NCBI RefSeq assembly: GCF_021083305.1
Contig: NZ_JAJFAY010000002.1
Coordinates: forward strand, 744,001 to 808,000
Origin: Haladaptatus sp. DYF46
GTDB lineage: Archaea; Halobacteriota; Halobacteria; Halobacteriales; Haladaptataceae
DNA: 64,000 bases
Direction: 5' to 3'
Shown: one piece after another, positions 8,777 through 19,665 of the stretch
How the letters are laid out: the number at the start of each line of letters is the position of its first letter
Numbering within the stretch: position 1 is the stretch's first letter
Position numbers and translations under genes: made by a program
Notes under the pieces: generated by a model
Databases searched by the model: none
The model's input: the letters and a program-made list of their open reading frames with translations, nothing else
Told to the model about the DNA's origin: nothing

Positions 8777-9109
8777 ATGCCGAGGCCAGAGGTTCTCGAA
8801 CGAATAAAGGAGGCCGAAACGGAGGCTGACGACATCGTTGCGGACGCCAAAGAAACTCGCGAGGAGCGGATTTCCGAGGCACGCACGAAAGCGGAGGACA
8901 TCCGCTCGGAAGCCCACGAAGAGGCCGAAGAATCGGAACAGAAACGACTCGAGAGCGCGCGCGAAGACATCGAAGCCGAGCGCGAAAAGCTCCTCGCGGA
9001 GGGCGAGGAGGAGCGCGAGGCACTCGAAACGCGTGCTCAAGAAAACGTCGACGAGGCGATAGAGTTCGTCCTCGACAGGTTCAGGGAGGCGGTGCATGCT
9101 CAGACCTGA
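8777..9109 (+). CDS. atpH: A-type ATP synthase subunit H
   Basis: A 110-residue, almost entirely helical, charged protein (repeats of EAxxEADDIVADAKE type), as for the subunit forming the peripheral stalk heterodimer with subunit E. First gene of the atp cluster. A TATA-like element at 8736-8745 implies a very short leader. Its end overlaps the start of atpI by 14 bases. Confidence 0.9.
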   Translation: MPRPEVLERIKEAETEADDIVADAKETREERISEARTKAEDIRSEAHEEAEESEQKRLESAREDIEAEREKLLAEGEEEREALETRAQENVDEAIEFVLDRFREAVHAQT

Positions 9110-11270
9110 ACAGATGAGCAAAGTCTCGGTGACGGGGTCACGAACCGTCATGTCCGACGTCATCGAAACCATCCACGAGTTGAACCTCGTCCACCTGTCG
9201 AACTACGACGGGTCGTGGGACGGGTTCGACCCCGGAAACCCGATCAGTGGTGCGGACGATGCGTCCGACAAACTCGTCACCGTTCGTTCCATCGAGAGCA
9301 TTATCGGTGTGAAGGCGGAGGACGCCGGGCCGCAGCGAATCGTCACCGGCGAAGCGCTGGAGGACGAACTGGAGGACATCCGAGCGCAGGTCAACGAACT
9401 CGACGACCGCCGAAACGAACTCGGCGAGGAGCTTCGAAGCGTCGAGGACCGAATCGGCTCGATGGAGCCGTTCGCCGCGCTCGGAATCGACCTCGACCTG
9501 CTGTCCGGATACGACCACATACAGGTCGCGGTCGGCGAAGGAAACGCGGACGAAATCGAGCGCGCGCTCGCCGATTCCGAGGACGTTCAGGAGTTCGAAC
9601 TCTTCACGGAAGGGCAAACGGTCGCCGTCTTCGCGTACCCGGCGGACGACGCGGAGGACGACGCGCTCGATGATGCGCTCGTCGGCGTCGATTTCGCGTC
9701 GCTCGACATTCCCGAGGCGTCCGGCAGCCCCGAGGAGTACGTCGCGGAACTCGAACACGACAAACAGAAGCTCGAATCGAAGCTCAACGGCGTCGAAAAC
9801 GAGCTCAACGACGTGAAACTCGATGCGGCGGGATTCCTGCTCGCGGCCGAAGAAAAGCTCGCCATCGAGGTGCAGAAGGCCGAAGCGCCGCTGCAGTTCG
9901 CGACGACGGAGAACGCCTTCGTCGCCGAAGGCTGGATTCCGACCGAGAAGTACGCCGAACTGAAGAGCAACCTCGACAGCGCGGTCGGAGAACACGTCGA
10001 AGTGGACGAACTCGAACGCGCGTCCTACGAGGAGAAGGGCGGCCACCACGCGCCGCTCGAAAAGGCGGAGGAGACGGGCGTCGCCACGGACGGCGGCCAC
10101 GTCACCAAGGAGGAGAACCCGCCGGTTATCCAGGACAACCCCGGCGCGGTCAAACCGTTCGAGGTGCTGGTGCAGACCATCAACCGACCGAAGTACTTCG
10201 AGTTCGACCCGACGGTCGTCCTGTTCCTCACGTTCCCGCTGTTCTTCGGGTTCATGATCGGCGACCTCGGGTACGGGGCGCTGTACACCCTCATCGGGTA
10301 CGTCATCTACACGAAGTTCGACAGCGAGGCCATCAAGAGCCTCGGTGGAATCGCCATCTGGGCCGGTGCGTTCACGATGCTGTTCGGTATCCTGTACGGC
10401 GAAGTCTTCGGATTGCACATACTCGGGGAGTTCGTCTGGGGCGGTAACCCACCGATTCACAAGGGACTGCAGCCTGTCGATGGAGAGTTCGCTACCGGTT
10501 GGCTCGTGCTGAGCCTGCTGGCCGGTATCGTCCACCTCACCATCGGGTGGGGCTTCGACTTCGTCGAGAACTTGGAACACAGTTTCAAGGACGCCATGAC
10601 CGAGAGCGGGTCGTGGATCATCATGATGTTCGGCCTCTGGGTGTGGATCTTCTCGGGTGCGGGCGGAAGCGCGCCCGGTCTCCTCTTCGGGTCGGAGAGC
10701 GTCTTCAACGGGAACCCGTTCCCGTTCGGGTTCACCGGTTTCCCGGCGTTCAACCTGTTCACGATACCGGGAATTAACTTCCCGTTCTCGGTGTGGCTCC
10801 TCGTGTTCTTCCTCGGGCTCGTCCTGCTCGTCGTGGGCGAACCAATCGAGGCAGTCGAGTTCCTCAACGTACTGGTTAACGTCCTCTCGTACACCCGTCT
10901 CGCCGCCGTGCTGCTCGCCAAGGCAGGGATGGCCTTCGTGGTCAACCTCCTGTTCTTCGGCGTGTATGAAAGTCACGGTGGTGAGGAATGGCACTTCATG
11001 CTCTCACACGGGCCCGATTACGTGCTCCATCACCACGAAGGAGCGAGCATCATGTTCCCCGGACTGCTCCACTCGGGCGTCGCGGGCATCCTCGTCGGAC
11101 TGCTCATCCTCGTTCTCGGGCACGCGCTCGTCCTCACGCTGGGTATCACCAGCGCGGGACTGCAGGCGGTGCGTCTCGAGTACGTGGAATTCTTCGGCAA
11201 GTTCTACGAGGGCGGCGGCGAAGCGTACAAACCGTTCGGCTACGACCGAAGCTACACGACGCAGGACTAG
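9096..11270 (+). CDS. atpI: A-type ATP synthase subunit I (stator a subunit)
   Basis: A 724-residue membrane subunit homologous to V-ATPase a. Residues 1 to ~350 are a soluble, coiled-coil-containing cytoplasmic arm; ~365-700 contain about seven membrane helices. The conserved SYTRLAAVLLAKAGM segment carries the arginine expected to face the c-ring carboxylate in proton translocation. It anchors the peripheral stalk and forms the ion half-channels. It overlaps atpH by 14 bases and is followed by ~200 bases before atpK. Confidence 0.95.
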   Translation: MLRPEQMSKVSVTGSRTVMSDVIETIHELNLVHLSNYDGSWDGFDPGNPISGADDASDKLVTVRSIESIIGVKAEDAGPQRIVTGEALEDELEDIRAQVNELDDRRNELGEELRSVEDRIGSMEPFAALGIDLDLLSGYDHIQVAVGEGNADEIERALADSEDVQEFELFTEGQTVAVFAYPADDAEDDALDDALVGVDFASLDIPEASGSPEEYVAELEHDKQKLESKLNGVENELNDVKLDAAGFLLAAEEKLAIEVQKAEAPLQFATTENAFVAEGWIPTEKYAELKSNLDSAVGEHVEVDELERASYEEKGGHHAPLEKAEETGVATDGGHVTKEENPPVIQDNPGAVKPFEVLVQTINRPKYFEFDPTVVLFLTFPLFFGFMIGDLGYGALYTLIGYVIYTKFDSEAIKSLGGIAIWAGAFTMLFGILYGEVFGLHILGEFVWGGNPPIHKGLQPVDGEFATGWLVLSLLAGIVHLTIGWGFDFVENLEHSFKDAMTESGSWIIMMFGLWVWIFSGAGGSAPGLLFGSESVFNGNPFPFGFTGFPAFNLFTIPGINFPFSVWLLVFFLGLVLLVVGEPIEAVEFLNVLVNVLSYTRLAAVLLAKAGMAFVVNLLFFGVYESHGGEEWHFMLSHGPDYVLHHHEGASIMFPGLLHSGVAGILVGLLILVLGHALVLTLGITSAGLQAVRLEYVEFFGKFYEGGGEAYKPFGYDRSYTTQD

Positions 11271-11402
11271 CCGTTCGACTCCTGTTCTTGTTCTTTCATA
11301 TCAGACTGTCCTCTTTTACGTCCCTTGACACTGGCATTTGCTACCATGATTTAGCTGGTACAGCGCTCGATACAAGCGAATCCGGCGGAACGCTTTGGGA
11401 AG

Positions 11403-11470
11403 TTTTAAGAATCCAGTGACTCGAACTACGACTTGTTCGGCTATAGAGAGCCTACAAAAGGATCAAACCA
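11403..11470 (+). promoter_or_regulatory. internal promoter and leader of atpK
   Basis: The 200-base gap between atpI and atpK holds T-rich tracts (11281-11300), then a TATA-like GTTTTAAGA (11403-11411). This places a start site near 11434 and a leader with a small hairpin (GGCT/AGCC, 11440-11453) and an AAAGGATC ribosome-binding-like site before the atpK ATG. It would allow extra expression of the proteolipid, which is needed in several copies per enzyme. Confidence 0.45.
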
Positions 11471-11743
11471 ATGTTCGAAGCTATACTCGCATCTGTCAAC
11501 ACGATCGCACCGCTCTTGCAACAGACCAGCGAACCGGTCGCTGCAATTCCCCCAAAAGCCGCAGCAGCCCTCGCAGTCGGCCTCGCGGCGTTCGGAGCAG
11601 GCTACGCGGAGCGCGGTATCGGTGCCGCCGCAGTCGGCGCTATCGCGGAAGACCAGGACCTGTTCGGTACCGGACTGATCATGACGGTGCTGCCTGAGAC
11701 GCTCGTCATCCTGGCACTGGTCGTCGTGTTCGTCGTTCCTTAG
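11471..11743 (+). CDS. atpK: A-type ATP synthase subunit K (proteolipid c)
   Basis: A 90-residue two-helix hairpin: a Gly/Ala-rich first helix (AVGLAAFGAGYAERGIGAAA) and a second helix with the ion-binding glutamate in VLPETLVILALVV. Several copies form the rotating membrane ring. It is a simple single hairpin, not the duplicated form of some methanogens. Confidence 0.95.
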   Translation: MFEAILASVNTIAPLLQQTSEPVAAIPPKAAAALAVGLAAFGAGYAERGIGAAAVGAIAEDQDLFGTGLIMTVLPETLVILALVVVFVVP

Positions 11744-11768
11744 AACACCCTACACACCCTCTTCATCA

Positions 11769-12350
11769 ATGAGCTTGGAAACGGTAGTTGAGGATATTAG
11801 AAACGAGGCCCGCGAGCGCGCGGAAGAGATTCGTACGGAAGGCGAATCCCGCGCGGACCAGATTGTCTCCGAGGCCGAGACGGAAGCCGAGGAGATACTC
11901 GCGGCGAAAGAGCAGGAGGTCGAGAACCGAATCGAGCAGGAACGGGAGCAGAAACTCTCCAGCGCGAAACTCGAAGCCAAGCAGAAACGGCTCGAAGCCC
12001 GTCGCGACGTGTTGCAGGACGTGCGCGCCGACGCCGAGGAGAGCATCGCCACCCTCGGTGGCGACGAGCGCGAAGAACTGACGCGCTCACTGCTCGAGGC
12101 GGCCGCGGAGGAGTTCGAGTCGGGGAACACCGTCCGAATCTACGGACGCCCCGACGACGAGGGACTTCTGACCGATATCGTCGCGGACTACGACGGTTTC
12201 GAGTACGCGGGTGAGTACGACTGCCTCGGCGGCGTCGTCGCCGAGAGCGAGGCGTCCCGCGTTCGCGTGAACAACACGTTCGACTCGATTCTGGAGAACG
12301 TGTGGGAGGACAACCTCCAACAGATCAGTTCGCGGTTGTTCGAGCAATGA
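11769..12350 (+). CDS. atpE: A-type ATP synthase subunit E
   Basis: A 193-residue peripheral-stalk subunit: a long charged N-terminal helix (residues ~1-90) that pairs with subunit H, then an alpha/beta C-terminal domain (GDEREELTRSLLEAA, GGVVAESEASRVRVNNTFD) that grips the A/B head. The stop overlaps the atpC start by 4 bases (ATGA). Confidence 0.93.
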   Translation: MSLETVVEDIRNEARERAEEIRTEGESRADQIVSEAETEAEEILAAKEQEVENRIEQEREQKLSSAKLEAKQKRLEARRDVLQDVRADAEESIATLGGDEREELTRSLLEAAAEEFESGNTVRIYGRPDDEGLLTDIVADYDGFEYAGEYDCLGGVVAESEASRVRVNNTFDSILENVWEDNLQQISSRLFEQ

Positions 12351-13402
12351 GCACGACCGAAGGAACATCGAACTACGAGTACGTCACCGCGCGAGTCAGG
12401 GCGCGCAGAGCGGCCCTGTTCGACGAGGAGGACTACCGAAAGCTCCTGCGCATGGGTCCGGGCGAAATCGCCCGCTACATGGAGGAGACGGAGTACGAAT
12501 CCGAAGTGAACGCGCTCGGCGCGCGCTACGACGGTGTGGACCTCGTGGAGTACGCGCTGAACCGCAACCTCGCGAAGAACTTCAACGACCTGTTGGATTG
12601 GGCCGACGGGAAGCTGTATCACCTCATCGCCCGCTACCTGCGGACGTTCGACGCGTGGAACGTCAAGACGGTACTTCGCGGTATCTACGCGGATACCGAC
12701 GACCAGTCCGTGCAAGACGACCTGATTCACGCCGGTGAGTTCGACGAGGAGTTCCTCACGCGATTGGCCGAAGCGGGTGCCATCGAGGACGTCGTCGAGA
12801 TGCTCGGAACGACGATTTTCGGCGACAGCCTCGAAGCCGCCTACGACGATTACGAGTCGACTGGCCTGTTGATCCCGCTGGAAAACGCGGTCGACCGGGC
12901 CTACTACGAGGGACTGATGGACGGTATGTCGGAGACGGAAGACCGCGCGACGCGGCTGTACATCGAGTTCCTGCAGGCGGAAATCGACTTCCGAAACATC
13001 CGCAACGTGCTCCGAATCAGTCGGAGCGGCGCGGACATCGACCCCTCGGAGTACTACATCTCCGGCGGTCGGCTGTTCGACGCGACGGAGTTGGCCCAAC
13101 TCGCGGGCAGCACGGACGAGCTGATAGCGAGGATTCGAGACAGTCCCTACGGGGACGAACTGGACGAAGCGCTGGACGAGCTTGAGCGAGCCGACAGTCT
13201 CATCGGATTCGAGCACGCACTGGATATTGCGCTGCTCGAATACTCAGACCACCTTTCACACGTGTTTCCGCTGTCCGTGTGTCCGGTGCTCGCTTACGTC
13301 CTCGCCAAACAGCGCGAAGTCGACAACATCCGTGCCATCGCGCGTGGGCGCGAGGCGGGACTGTCCGAAGACAGAATCGAAGAGGAACTGGTGGTACTAT
13401 GA
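12347..13402 (+). CDS. atpC: A-type ATP synthase subunit C
   Basis: The ATG at 12347 overlaps the atpE stop; the frame extends further upstream but inside atpE. The 351-residue helical protein (TARVRARRAALFDEEDYRK at the N-terminus; PLSVCPVLAYVLAKQREVDN with IRAIARGREAGL near the end) is the V-ATPase d homologue linking the central stalk to the c-ring. The stop overlaps atpF by 4 bases. Confidence 0.93.
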   Translation: MSTTEGTSNYEYVTARVRARRAALFDEEDYRKLLRMGPGEIARYMEETEYESEVNALGARYDGVDLVEYALNRNLAKNFNDLLDWADGKLYHLIARYLRTFDAWNVKTVLRGIYADTDDQSVQDDLIHAGEFDEEFLTRLAEAGAIEDVVEMLGTTIFGDSLEAAYDDYESTGLLIPLENAVDRAYYEGLMDGMSETEDRATRLYIEFLQAEIDFRNIRNVLRISRSGADIDPSEYYISGGRLFDATELAQLAGSTDELIARIRDSPYGDELDEALDELERADSLIGFEHALDIALLEYSDHLSHVFPLSVCPVLAYVLAKQREVDNIRAIARGREAGLSEDRIEEELVVL

Positions 13403-13740
13403 GTCAAGAAATCGCCGTCATCGGGAGTCCGGAGTTTACGACCGGATTCCGACTCGCAGGCGTCCGAAAGTTCGAGAACGTTCCGGACGACGAAAAGGAC
13501 GTGGACTTGGACGAAGCCGTTTCTCGGACGTTGGAAGACGACGACATCGGCATCATCGTGATGCACGACGACGACCTCACACACCTCTCACGGAACGTCC
13601 GAAACGACGTCGAGACGAGTGTGGAACCCACCCTTGTGACGCTGGGTGGTGGCGCGGGAAGCGGCGGACTCCGCGACAAAATCAAGCGCGCGATCGGTAT
13701 CGACCTTATGGACGAAGACGAACAAGGTGATAACGAATGA
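13399..13740 (+). CDS. atpF: A-type ATP synthase subunit F
   Basis: A 113-residue central-stalk subunit with a Rossmann-like fold: [19 protein letters not shown] at the N-terminus and [12 protein letters not shown] in the middle, as in archaeal subunit F. It binds subunit D in the rotor. ATGA overlaps join it to atpC upstream and atpA downstream. Confidence 0.93.
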   Translation: MSQEIAVIGSPEFTTGFRLAGVRKFENVPDDEKDVDLDEAVSRTLEDDDIGIIVMHDDDLTHLSRNVRNDVETSVEPTLVTLGGGAGSGGLRDKIKRAIGIDLMDEDEQGDNE

Positions 13741-15497
13741 GCCAGGCAACAGACAGCGACGTCGTCCGTGAGGACGGCGTCATTCAGAGCGTGAGCGGAC
13801 CCGTCGTTACCGCCACGGACCTCGGCGCCCGGATGAACGACGTTGTGTACGTCGGTGAGGAAGGGCTGATGGGAGAGGTCATCGAAATCGAAGGAAACCA
13901 AACCACCATTCAGGTGTACGAAGAGACCTCGAACGTCGCCCCCGGTGAACCCGTCGAGAACACGGGCGAGCCGCTGTCGGTCGACCTCGGGCCGGGCATG
14001 CTGTACTCCATCTACGACGGGGTTCAGCGCCCGCTGGACGTGCTCGAAGACAAGATGGGCGCGTTCCTCGACCGCGGTGTCGACGCTCCCGGTATCGACC
14101 AGGAGAAGACGTGGGAGTTCACCCCGACCGTCAGCGAAGGCGACGAGGTGGAACCCGGCGACGTCGTCGGGACCGTTCCCGAAACCGAGAGCATCGAACA
14201 CAAGGTCATGGTGCCGCCGGACTACGAGGGCGGCGAAGTCGTTGCCACGAACGAGGGCAACTACGACGTGACCGAAACCGTCGTCGAACTCGACAACGGC
14301 GAAGAGATCGCGATGCAACAGGAGTGGCCGGTTCGCGAAGCACGGCCCTCCGTCGACAAACAGACGCCCCGGACGCCGCTCGTGTCCGGTCAGCGTATCC
14401 TCGACGGCCTGTTCCCCATCGCGAAGGGTGGAACGGCCGCGATTCCGGGACCGTTCGGCTCCGGGAAGACGGTTACCCAGCACTCGCTCGCCAAGTGGGC
14501 CGACGCGGACATCGTCGTCTACGTCGGTTGTGGTGAGCGCGGGAACGAGATGACGGAAGTTATCGAGGACTTCCCGGAACTCGAGGACCCGCGAACGGGC
14601 AAGCCGCTCATGTCGCGGACGTGCCTCATCGCGAACACGTCGAACATGCCCGTGGCAGCACGTGAGTCGTGCATTTACACGGGAATCACCATCGCGGAGT
14701 ACTACCGCGACATGGGATACGACGTCGCGCTCATGGCCGACTCCACCTCGCGGTGGGCGGAGGCGATGCGTGAGATTTCCTCGCGTCTCGAAGAGATGCC
14801 CGGCGAGGAGGGATACCCGGCGTACCTCGCCGCCCGTCTCGCCGAGTTCTACGAGCGCGCAGGTAAGTTCGAGAACATCAACGGCACGGAGGGTTCGGTG
14901 TCGGTCATCGGCGCAGTGTCGCCCCCGGGCGGCGACTTCTCCGAGCCGGTCACGCAGAACACCCTGCGTATCGTGAAGACGTTCTGGGCGCTGGACGCCG
15001 ACCTCGCGGAACGGCGTCACTTCCCGGCCATCAATTGGGACGAGTCCTACTCGCTGTACAAGGACCAGCTCGACCCGTGGTACGAACAGAACGTCGAACC
15101 CGACTTCCCGGAGAAGCGTCAGTGGGCGACCGACGTGCTCGACGAGGAGGGCGAACTACAGGAGATCGTTCAGCTCGTCGGTAAGGACGCGCTGCCCGAA
15201 GACCAGCAGTTGACGCTCGAAGTCGCGCGCTACCTCCGCGAAGGGTGGCTCCAGCAGAACGCGTTCCACGACGTGGACATGTTCTGTGAGCCGAAGAAGA
15301 CCTACCGGATGCTCGAAGCCATCGAGACGTTCAACGACGAAGCGTTCAACGCGCTCGAAGCCGGTGTCCCGATGGACGAAATCACGTCCATCGACGCCGC
15401 CCCACGCCTCAACCGCATGGGAACGGCCGAGGACTGGAACGACTTCATCGACGACATCGAAGAAAACATCAAAGACCAGCTCAGGGAGAAGTACTAA
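13737..15497 (+). CDS. atpA: A-type ATP synthase catalytic subunit A
   Basis: A 586-residue catalytic ATPase subunit. The P-loop GPFGSGKT is followed by the A-subunit non-homologous region and the Walker-B/nucleotide segment [20 protein letters not shown]. It contains no intein, although some archaeal A subunits do. The stop and the atpB start overlap by one base (TAATG). Confidence 0.97.
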   Translation: MSQATDSDVVREDGVIQSVSGPVVTATDLGARMNDVVYVGEEGLMGEVIEIEGNQTTIQVYEETSNVAPGEPVENTGEPLSVDLGPGMLYSIYDGVQRPLDVLEDKMGAFLDRGVDAPGIDQEKTWEFTPTVSEGDEVEPGDVVGTVPETESIEHKVMVPPDYEGGEVVATNEGNYDVTETVVELDNGEEIAMQQEWPVREARPSVDKQTPRTPLVSGQRILDGLFPIAKGGTAAIPGPFGSGKTVTQHSLAKWADADIVVYVGCGERGNEMTEVIEDFPELEDPRTGKPLMSRTCLIANTSNMPVAARESCIYTGITIAEYYRDMGYDVALMADSTSRWAEAMREISSRLEEMPGEEGYPAYLAARLAEFYERAGKFENINGTEGSVSVIGAVSPPGGDFSEPVTQNTLRIVKTFWALDADLAERRHFPAINWDESYSLYKDQLDPWYEQNVEPDFPEKRQWATDVLDEEGELQEIVQLVGKDALPEDQQLTLEVARYLREGWLQQNAFHDVDMFCEPKKTYRMLEAIETFNDEAFNALEAGVPMDEITSIDAAPRLNRMGTAEDWNDFIDDIEENIKDQLREKY

Positions 15498-16906
15498 TGA
15501 AAGAATACCAGACCATTACGGAGATCAGCGGTCCGCTGGTGTTCGCCGAAGTCGACGAGCCGATCGGATACGACGAGATCGTCGAAATCGAGACGCCGGC
15601 CGGCGACACGCTGCGCGGACAGGTGCTCGAATCGAGCGAGGGACTCGTCTCGATTCAGGTGTTCGAGGGAACGGAAGGAATCAACCGGGAATCGTCGGTT
15701 CGGTTCCTCGGCGAGACCATGAAGATGCCCGTGACCGAGGACCTCCTCGGACGCGTGCTCGACGGGTCGGGACAGCCCATCGACGGCGGCCCGGAGATCG
15801 TTCCGGACCGACGTGACGACATCATCGGCGCGGCTATCAACCCCTACGCACGCGAGTACCCCGAAGAGTTCATCCAGACCGGTGTGTCCGCCATCGACGG
15901 CATGAACACGCTGGTTCGTGGACAGAAACTGCCCATCTTCTCCGCGTCCGGGCTTCCGCACAACGACCTCGCGCTCCAGATTGCCCGACAGGCGAGCGTG
16001 CTCGAAGACGAGGAAGAGGAGGGCGAAGAGAGCGAGTTCGCAGTGGTGTTCGGCGCGATGGGCATCACGGCAGAAGAGGCGAACGAGTTCATGGAGGACT
16101 TCGAGCGTACCGGTGCACTGGAGCGCTCCGTGGTCTTCATGAACCTCGCGAACGACCCCGCAGTCGAGCGGACGGTCACGCCGAGAATGGCGCTCACGAC
16201 GGCGGAGTACCTCGCGTTCGAGAAGGATTACCACGTGCTGGTTATCCTGACGGACATGACGAACTACTGTGAGGCGCTGCGTGAAATCGGTGCCGCACGT
16301 GAAGAGGTGCCGGGTCGCCGTGGCTACCCCGGATACATGTACACGGACCTTGCACAGCTCTACGAGCGTGCGGGTCGTATCGAGGGTCGTGAAGGGTCCG
16401 TTACGCAGATTCCCATCCTCACGATGCCGGGTGACGACGACACGCACCCGATTCCCGACCTGACCGGGTACATCACCGAGGGGCAGATCATGATGGACCG
16501 CGACCTGAACTCGCAGGGTGTCAAGCCGCCGATCAACCCGCTTCCGAGCCTCTCGCGCCTGATGGACGACGGTATCGGCGAGGGTCTCACCCGCGCCGAC
16601 CACTCCGGCGTGTCCGACCAGATGTACGCGGCGTACGCGCAAGGTGAGGACCTGCGCGACCTCGTGAACATCGTCGGTCGCGAAGCGCTGAGCGAGCGGG
16701 ACAACCAGTATCTCGACTTCGCCGACCGCTTCGAGGAGGAGTTCGTGGATCAGGGATTCCACACGAACCGCACCATCGAAGAGACGCTGGGTATTGGCTG
16801 GGACCTCCTCTCGATGCTGCCGAAAGAGGAGCTCAACCGTATCGACGAGGAGTACATCGAGGAGTACTACCCCGAAGAGCAGGCGGAAGAAGTCGCCGCC
16901 GACTAA
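15497..16906 (+). CDS. atpB: A-type ATP synthase regulatory subunit B
   Basis: A 469-residue non-catalytic partner of subunit A in the hexameric head. It lacks a canonical GxxGxGKT P-loop ([16 protein letters not shown] in its place), as expected for B, and retains [20 protein letters not shown]-rich run downstream suggests that the main operon transcript ends here. Confidence 0.97.
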   Translation: MKEYQTITEISGPLVFAEVDEPIGYDEIVEIETPAGDTLRGQVLESSEGLVSIQVFEGTEGINRESSVRFLGETMKMPVTEDLLGRVLDGSGQPIDGGPEIVPDRRDDIIGAAINPYAREYPEEFIQTGVSAIDGMNTLVRGQKLPIFSASGLPHNDLALQIARQASVLEDEEEEGEESEFAVVFGAMGITAEEANEFMEDFERTGALERSVVFMNLANDPAVERTVTPRMALTTAEYLAFEKDYHVLVILTDMTNYCEALREIGAAREEVPGRRGYPGYMYTDLAQLYERAGRIEGREGSVTQIPILTMPGDDDTHPIPDLTGYITEGQIMMDRDLNSQGVKPPINPLPSLSRLMDDGIGEGLTRADHSGVSDQMYAAYAQGEDLRDLVNIVGREALSERDNQYLDFADRFEEEFVDQGFHTNRTIEETLGIGWDLLSMLPKEELNRIDEEYIEEYYPEEQAEEVAAD

Positions 16907-16915
16907 CGCGGTTTC

Positions 16916-16936
16916 CGTTTCTTTCATTTTTCGCGC
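16916..16936 (+). terminator. T-rich terminator after atpB
   Basis: A pyrimidine/T-rich tract starting within 10 bases of the atpB stop and ending in five Ts resembles the U-rich terminators of haloarchaea. No strong hairpin is seen. Confidence 0.45.
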
Positions 16937-17045
16937 GTAACGGACGAGCAACGCGAGTATTCCGTGTCTCAGTCCGGAGGCACCCGAGCGGAGCGGCGTT
17001 CGACTGTAAAGAATTATCCCCTTCCAGTTTCTAGCATCAACCAAC

Positions 17046-17738
17046 ATGGCCAAGGACGTCAAACCCACTCGGAAGAACCTCATGGCGATAGAGGATCGCA
17101 TCGACCTCTCCGAACGGGGGCACGACACGCTGGAGAAGAAGCGTGACGGTCTCATCATGGAGTTCATGGACATCCTCGACCAGGCACAGGACGTACGCTC
17201 CGGTCTCGAAGAGGATTACCAGCGCGCACAGCAGACCATCAACATGGCCCGCGCGATGGAGGGCGACGTTGCGGTTCGCGGTGCCGCCGCCGCGCTGCAG
17301 GAACACCCCGAAATCACGACGGAGTCGAAGAACATCATGGGCGTCGTCGTCCCGCAGATCGAGTCCTCGAAGGTCAAGAAGTCGCTCGACGAGCGGGGTT
17401 ACGGCGTCCTCGGAACGAGCGCCCGCATCGACGAGACGGCGGACGCCTACGAGGAACTGCTCGAAAGCATCATCCTCGCCGCCGAAGTCGAGACGGCGAT
17501 GAAGAAGATGCTGACCGAAATCGAGACGACGAAGCGCCGCGTCAACGCGCTCGAATTCAAACTCCTCCCGGAACTGCACGAGGCACAGGACTACATCGAG
17601 CAGAAACTCGAAGAGCAAGAGCGCGAGGAAATCTTCCGGATGAAGAAGATCAAGGCCAAGAAGGAAGAAGAAGAGAGAGCGGAGAAGGAAGCCCGCGAAC
17701 CGGAAGTGGCGGAAGGCGAAGTCGTCGTCACGAGCTAA
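17046..17738 (+). CDS. atpD: A-type ATP synthase subunit D (central rotor shaft)
   Basis: A 230-residue coiled-coil subunit: [17 protein letters not shown] at the N-terminus, a central globular part, and a long C-terminal helix (INALEF-like [17 protein letters not shown]) that fills the head. It is separated from atpB by 139 bases, with a TATA-like GAATTATCC about 31 bases before the ATG, so it probably has its own promoter. The acidic, Lys/Glu-rich tail is typical of halophiles. Confidence 0.93.
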   Translation: MAKDVKPTRKNLMAIEDRIDLSERGHDTLEKKRDGLIMEFMDILDQAQDVRSGLEEDYQRAQQTINMARAMEGDVAVRGAAAALQEHPEITTESKNIMGVVVPQIESSKVKKSLDERGYGVLGTSARIDETADAYEELLESIILAAEVETAMKKMLTEIETTKRRVNALEFKLLPELHEAQDYIEQKLEEQEREEIFRMKKIKAKKEEEERAEKEAREPEVAEGEVVVTS

Positions 17739-17962
17739 ATTCGATAGTTTCTATCTGCGGTTCACACCGGAAGGATACAGCGGTGCGTTTCGAGTCGATG
17801 AAGTGGACGTCGAAGGCTACGGTATCCCCGGCTTTCCATTCGAAACGATGCCCTTGGGCCGGGGGTGAATTTCACGGGGTCGAGCGAAGTAGTCGAAGCG
17901 AAAACGGGATCTATGCTCGGTTTTCGAACAGTTGTGGGTCCCCGAACCGAAACTCGCCGGAG

Positions 17963-18898
17963 TTATTCTCCGACGTACGTGAACCAGTCTTCGTGGTCGT
18001 CGACACGGCGATTGATGAGGTCGAAGAACGCGGACTGGAGTTCCTCCGTCACGGGGCCGCGACTGCCGTTTCCGATTTCCACGTTGTCCACCTGCCGGAT
18101 GGGCGTGACTTCCGCCGCGCTGCCGGTGAAGAACAGTTCGTCGGCGGTGTTGAGTTCGCCGCGGCTGATGGTCGCGTCGTCGTGGACCGTGTAGCCCATC
18201 TCCTCGGCCAGCGTGATGACGCTGTTGCGGGTGATGCCGTCGAGGATGCTCTGGGAGAGACCGGGGGTGAAAATCTCGCCGTCGCGGACCATGAAGATGT
18301 TCTCGCCGGGTCCTTCCGCGACGTTGCCTTCCTTGTTCAGGACGATGGCTTCGACGTAGCCGTTGCGGCGGGCTTCCTCGCCGGCGAGGAGGCTGTTGAC
18401 GTACAGGCCGGTCGTCTTGGCGTTGGTCGGAATCTGGCTGGAGGCGTGTTTGCGCCACGAGGAGATCATGACCTCGACGCCGTTTTCGAGGGCGTCCTCG
18501 CCGAGGTACGCGCCCCACGGCCACGCGGCGATGGTGACGTCCGTCGGGCAGTCGCCGGGACTGACCCCGAGGCTGTCGTAGCCGTAGTAGGCGATGGGCC
18601 GGATGTAACAGGAGCGGAGGTCCTGACTGTCGATGAGTTCGAGGGTCGCGTCCGTGAGTTCCTCGGGGCTGTACTCGATTTCCATGTCGTAGGGTTTACA
18701 CGATTCGTAGAAGCGCTGGAGGTGGTCCTCCCAGCGGAAAATCGCCGGACCCTTCTCCGTGTCGTAGCACCGAACACCTTCGAAAACGCCCGTCCCGTAG
18801 TGCAGTCCGTGTGTGAGAACGTGGATTTTCGCGTCGTCCCAGTCGACGAATTCGCCGTCCATCCAGATGGTGTCCACGTCCATATCGTCAAAGCTCAT
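17963..18898 (-). CDS. ilvE: branched-chain amino-acid aminotransferase
   Basis: A class IV PLP aminotransferase for the last step of Val/Ile/Leu synthesis and the first step of their breakdown. Signatures: HGLHYGTGVFEGVRCY near the N-terminus, the PLP lysine in TNAKTTGLYVNSLLA, and LNKEGNVAEGPGENIF. The 311-residue length is normal. It is convergent with atpD across 224 bases in which no gene is seen. Confidence 0.93.
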   Translation of the reverse strand: MSFDDMDVDTIWMDGEFVDWDDAKIHVLTHGLHYGTGVFEGVRCYDTEKGPAIFRWEDHLQRFYESCKPYDMEIEYSPEELTDATLELIDSQDLRSCYIRPIAYYGYDSLGVSPGDCPTDVTIAAWPWGAYLGEDALENGVEVMISSWRKHASSQIPTNAKTTGLYVNSLLAGEEARRNGYVEAIVLNKEGNVAEGPGENIFMVRDGEIFTPGLSQSILDGITRNSVITLAEEMGYTVHDDATISRGELNTADELFFTGSAAEVTPIRQVDNVEIGNGSRGPVTEELQSAFFDLINRRVDDHEDWFTYVGE

Positions 18899-19101
18899 AC
18901 GTCCGCCTCAAGGAAGGCCACGGTAATGAGTTTTGGCGATTGTCCTTGGACGATTGTGTAGGATGGCTCATCGAAGCGTAACAGGCAGTGTGAACGGATA
19001 TCACTCGGCGGAACGTAGTACCGAAAGGAAGCGTGAGTTCTCGAATCGTTCGTGCGGCGAAAATGGAGTCGTTCGGTGTTCGACGTGTTCGACGGCTGGT
19101 A

Positions 19102-19503
19102 TCAGGCCGGGCGCGCATCGCTGCGCCGTGCCGAGCGTCCCTTCAGCCACGACCCGAGTGCGCCACCGACGGCACCGGGGATTGCGGCGACGACGACGTA
19201 CACTACGCCGAAGGCGAACAGGCCCATGGTCGGGATGAGACCAGCGGCCAGCAAGCCTGCAAGAGTCAGGATGACGAGTGCGACGATCGCCCCGGCAGCG
19301 GTTGCGACACCACCGTTGAGCGCGCCGTCATCGAGTTTGATTCCGGACACGTAACCAGCCACGAGACCGCCGATGATACCGGTCAAGCCAGCGCCGACGA
19401 TGGGAAGCGCCATGTCGGTGAACGGGACCGTTGCCCCACTGAGCAAGCCGACGATGATGGTCGCGACGATTCCGTATACGATCGCTCTTAGTTTGAAGTC
19501 CAT
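19102..19503 (-). CDS. DUF5518-like multi-pass membrane protein
   Basis: A 133-residue protein with about four Gly/Ala-rich membrane helices (AIVYGIVATIIVGLLSG; ALPIVGAGLTGIIGGLVAGY; AAGAIVALVILTLAGLL; GVVYVVVAAIPGAVGGALG). It resembles small haloarchaeal DUF5518 membrane proteins. The ATG at 19503 (MDFKLRA) is preferred to an in-frame start 11 codons upstream. No function known. Confidence 0.7.
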   Translation of the reverse strand: MDFKLRAIVYGIVATIIVGLLSGATVPFTDMALPIVGAGLTGIIGGLVAGYVSGIKLDDGALNGGVATAAGAIVALVILTLAGLLAAGLIPTMGLFAFGVVYVVVAAIPGAVGGALGSWLKGRSARRSDARPA

Positions 19504-19665
19504 ACCTACTATATCGACTTCTAGAAGCATCAACATTTTTCATAATTTAGATACATATTCCGACATTACCGCAACGCGGAGCGGGGATTTCGTTAGTAAA
19601 CGCGAGTATTACGGCCCGTGGACGCCGATTTTACGGTCCGAGAAGGGAGAGTGCGGCAAAAAGAA

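Noticed and set aside
9138..10994. Long antisense open frame of more than 600 codons
   Set aside because: It lies opposite atpI; long antisense frames are expected from GC-rich haloarchaeal codon bias, and its product has no recognisable domain. Similar antisense frames opposite atpA, atpB, ileS and argS were rejected for the same reason.
13737..15497. Intein in atpA (also considered in mcm)
   Set aside because: The P-loop regions read without interruption and both protein lengths are normal.
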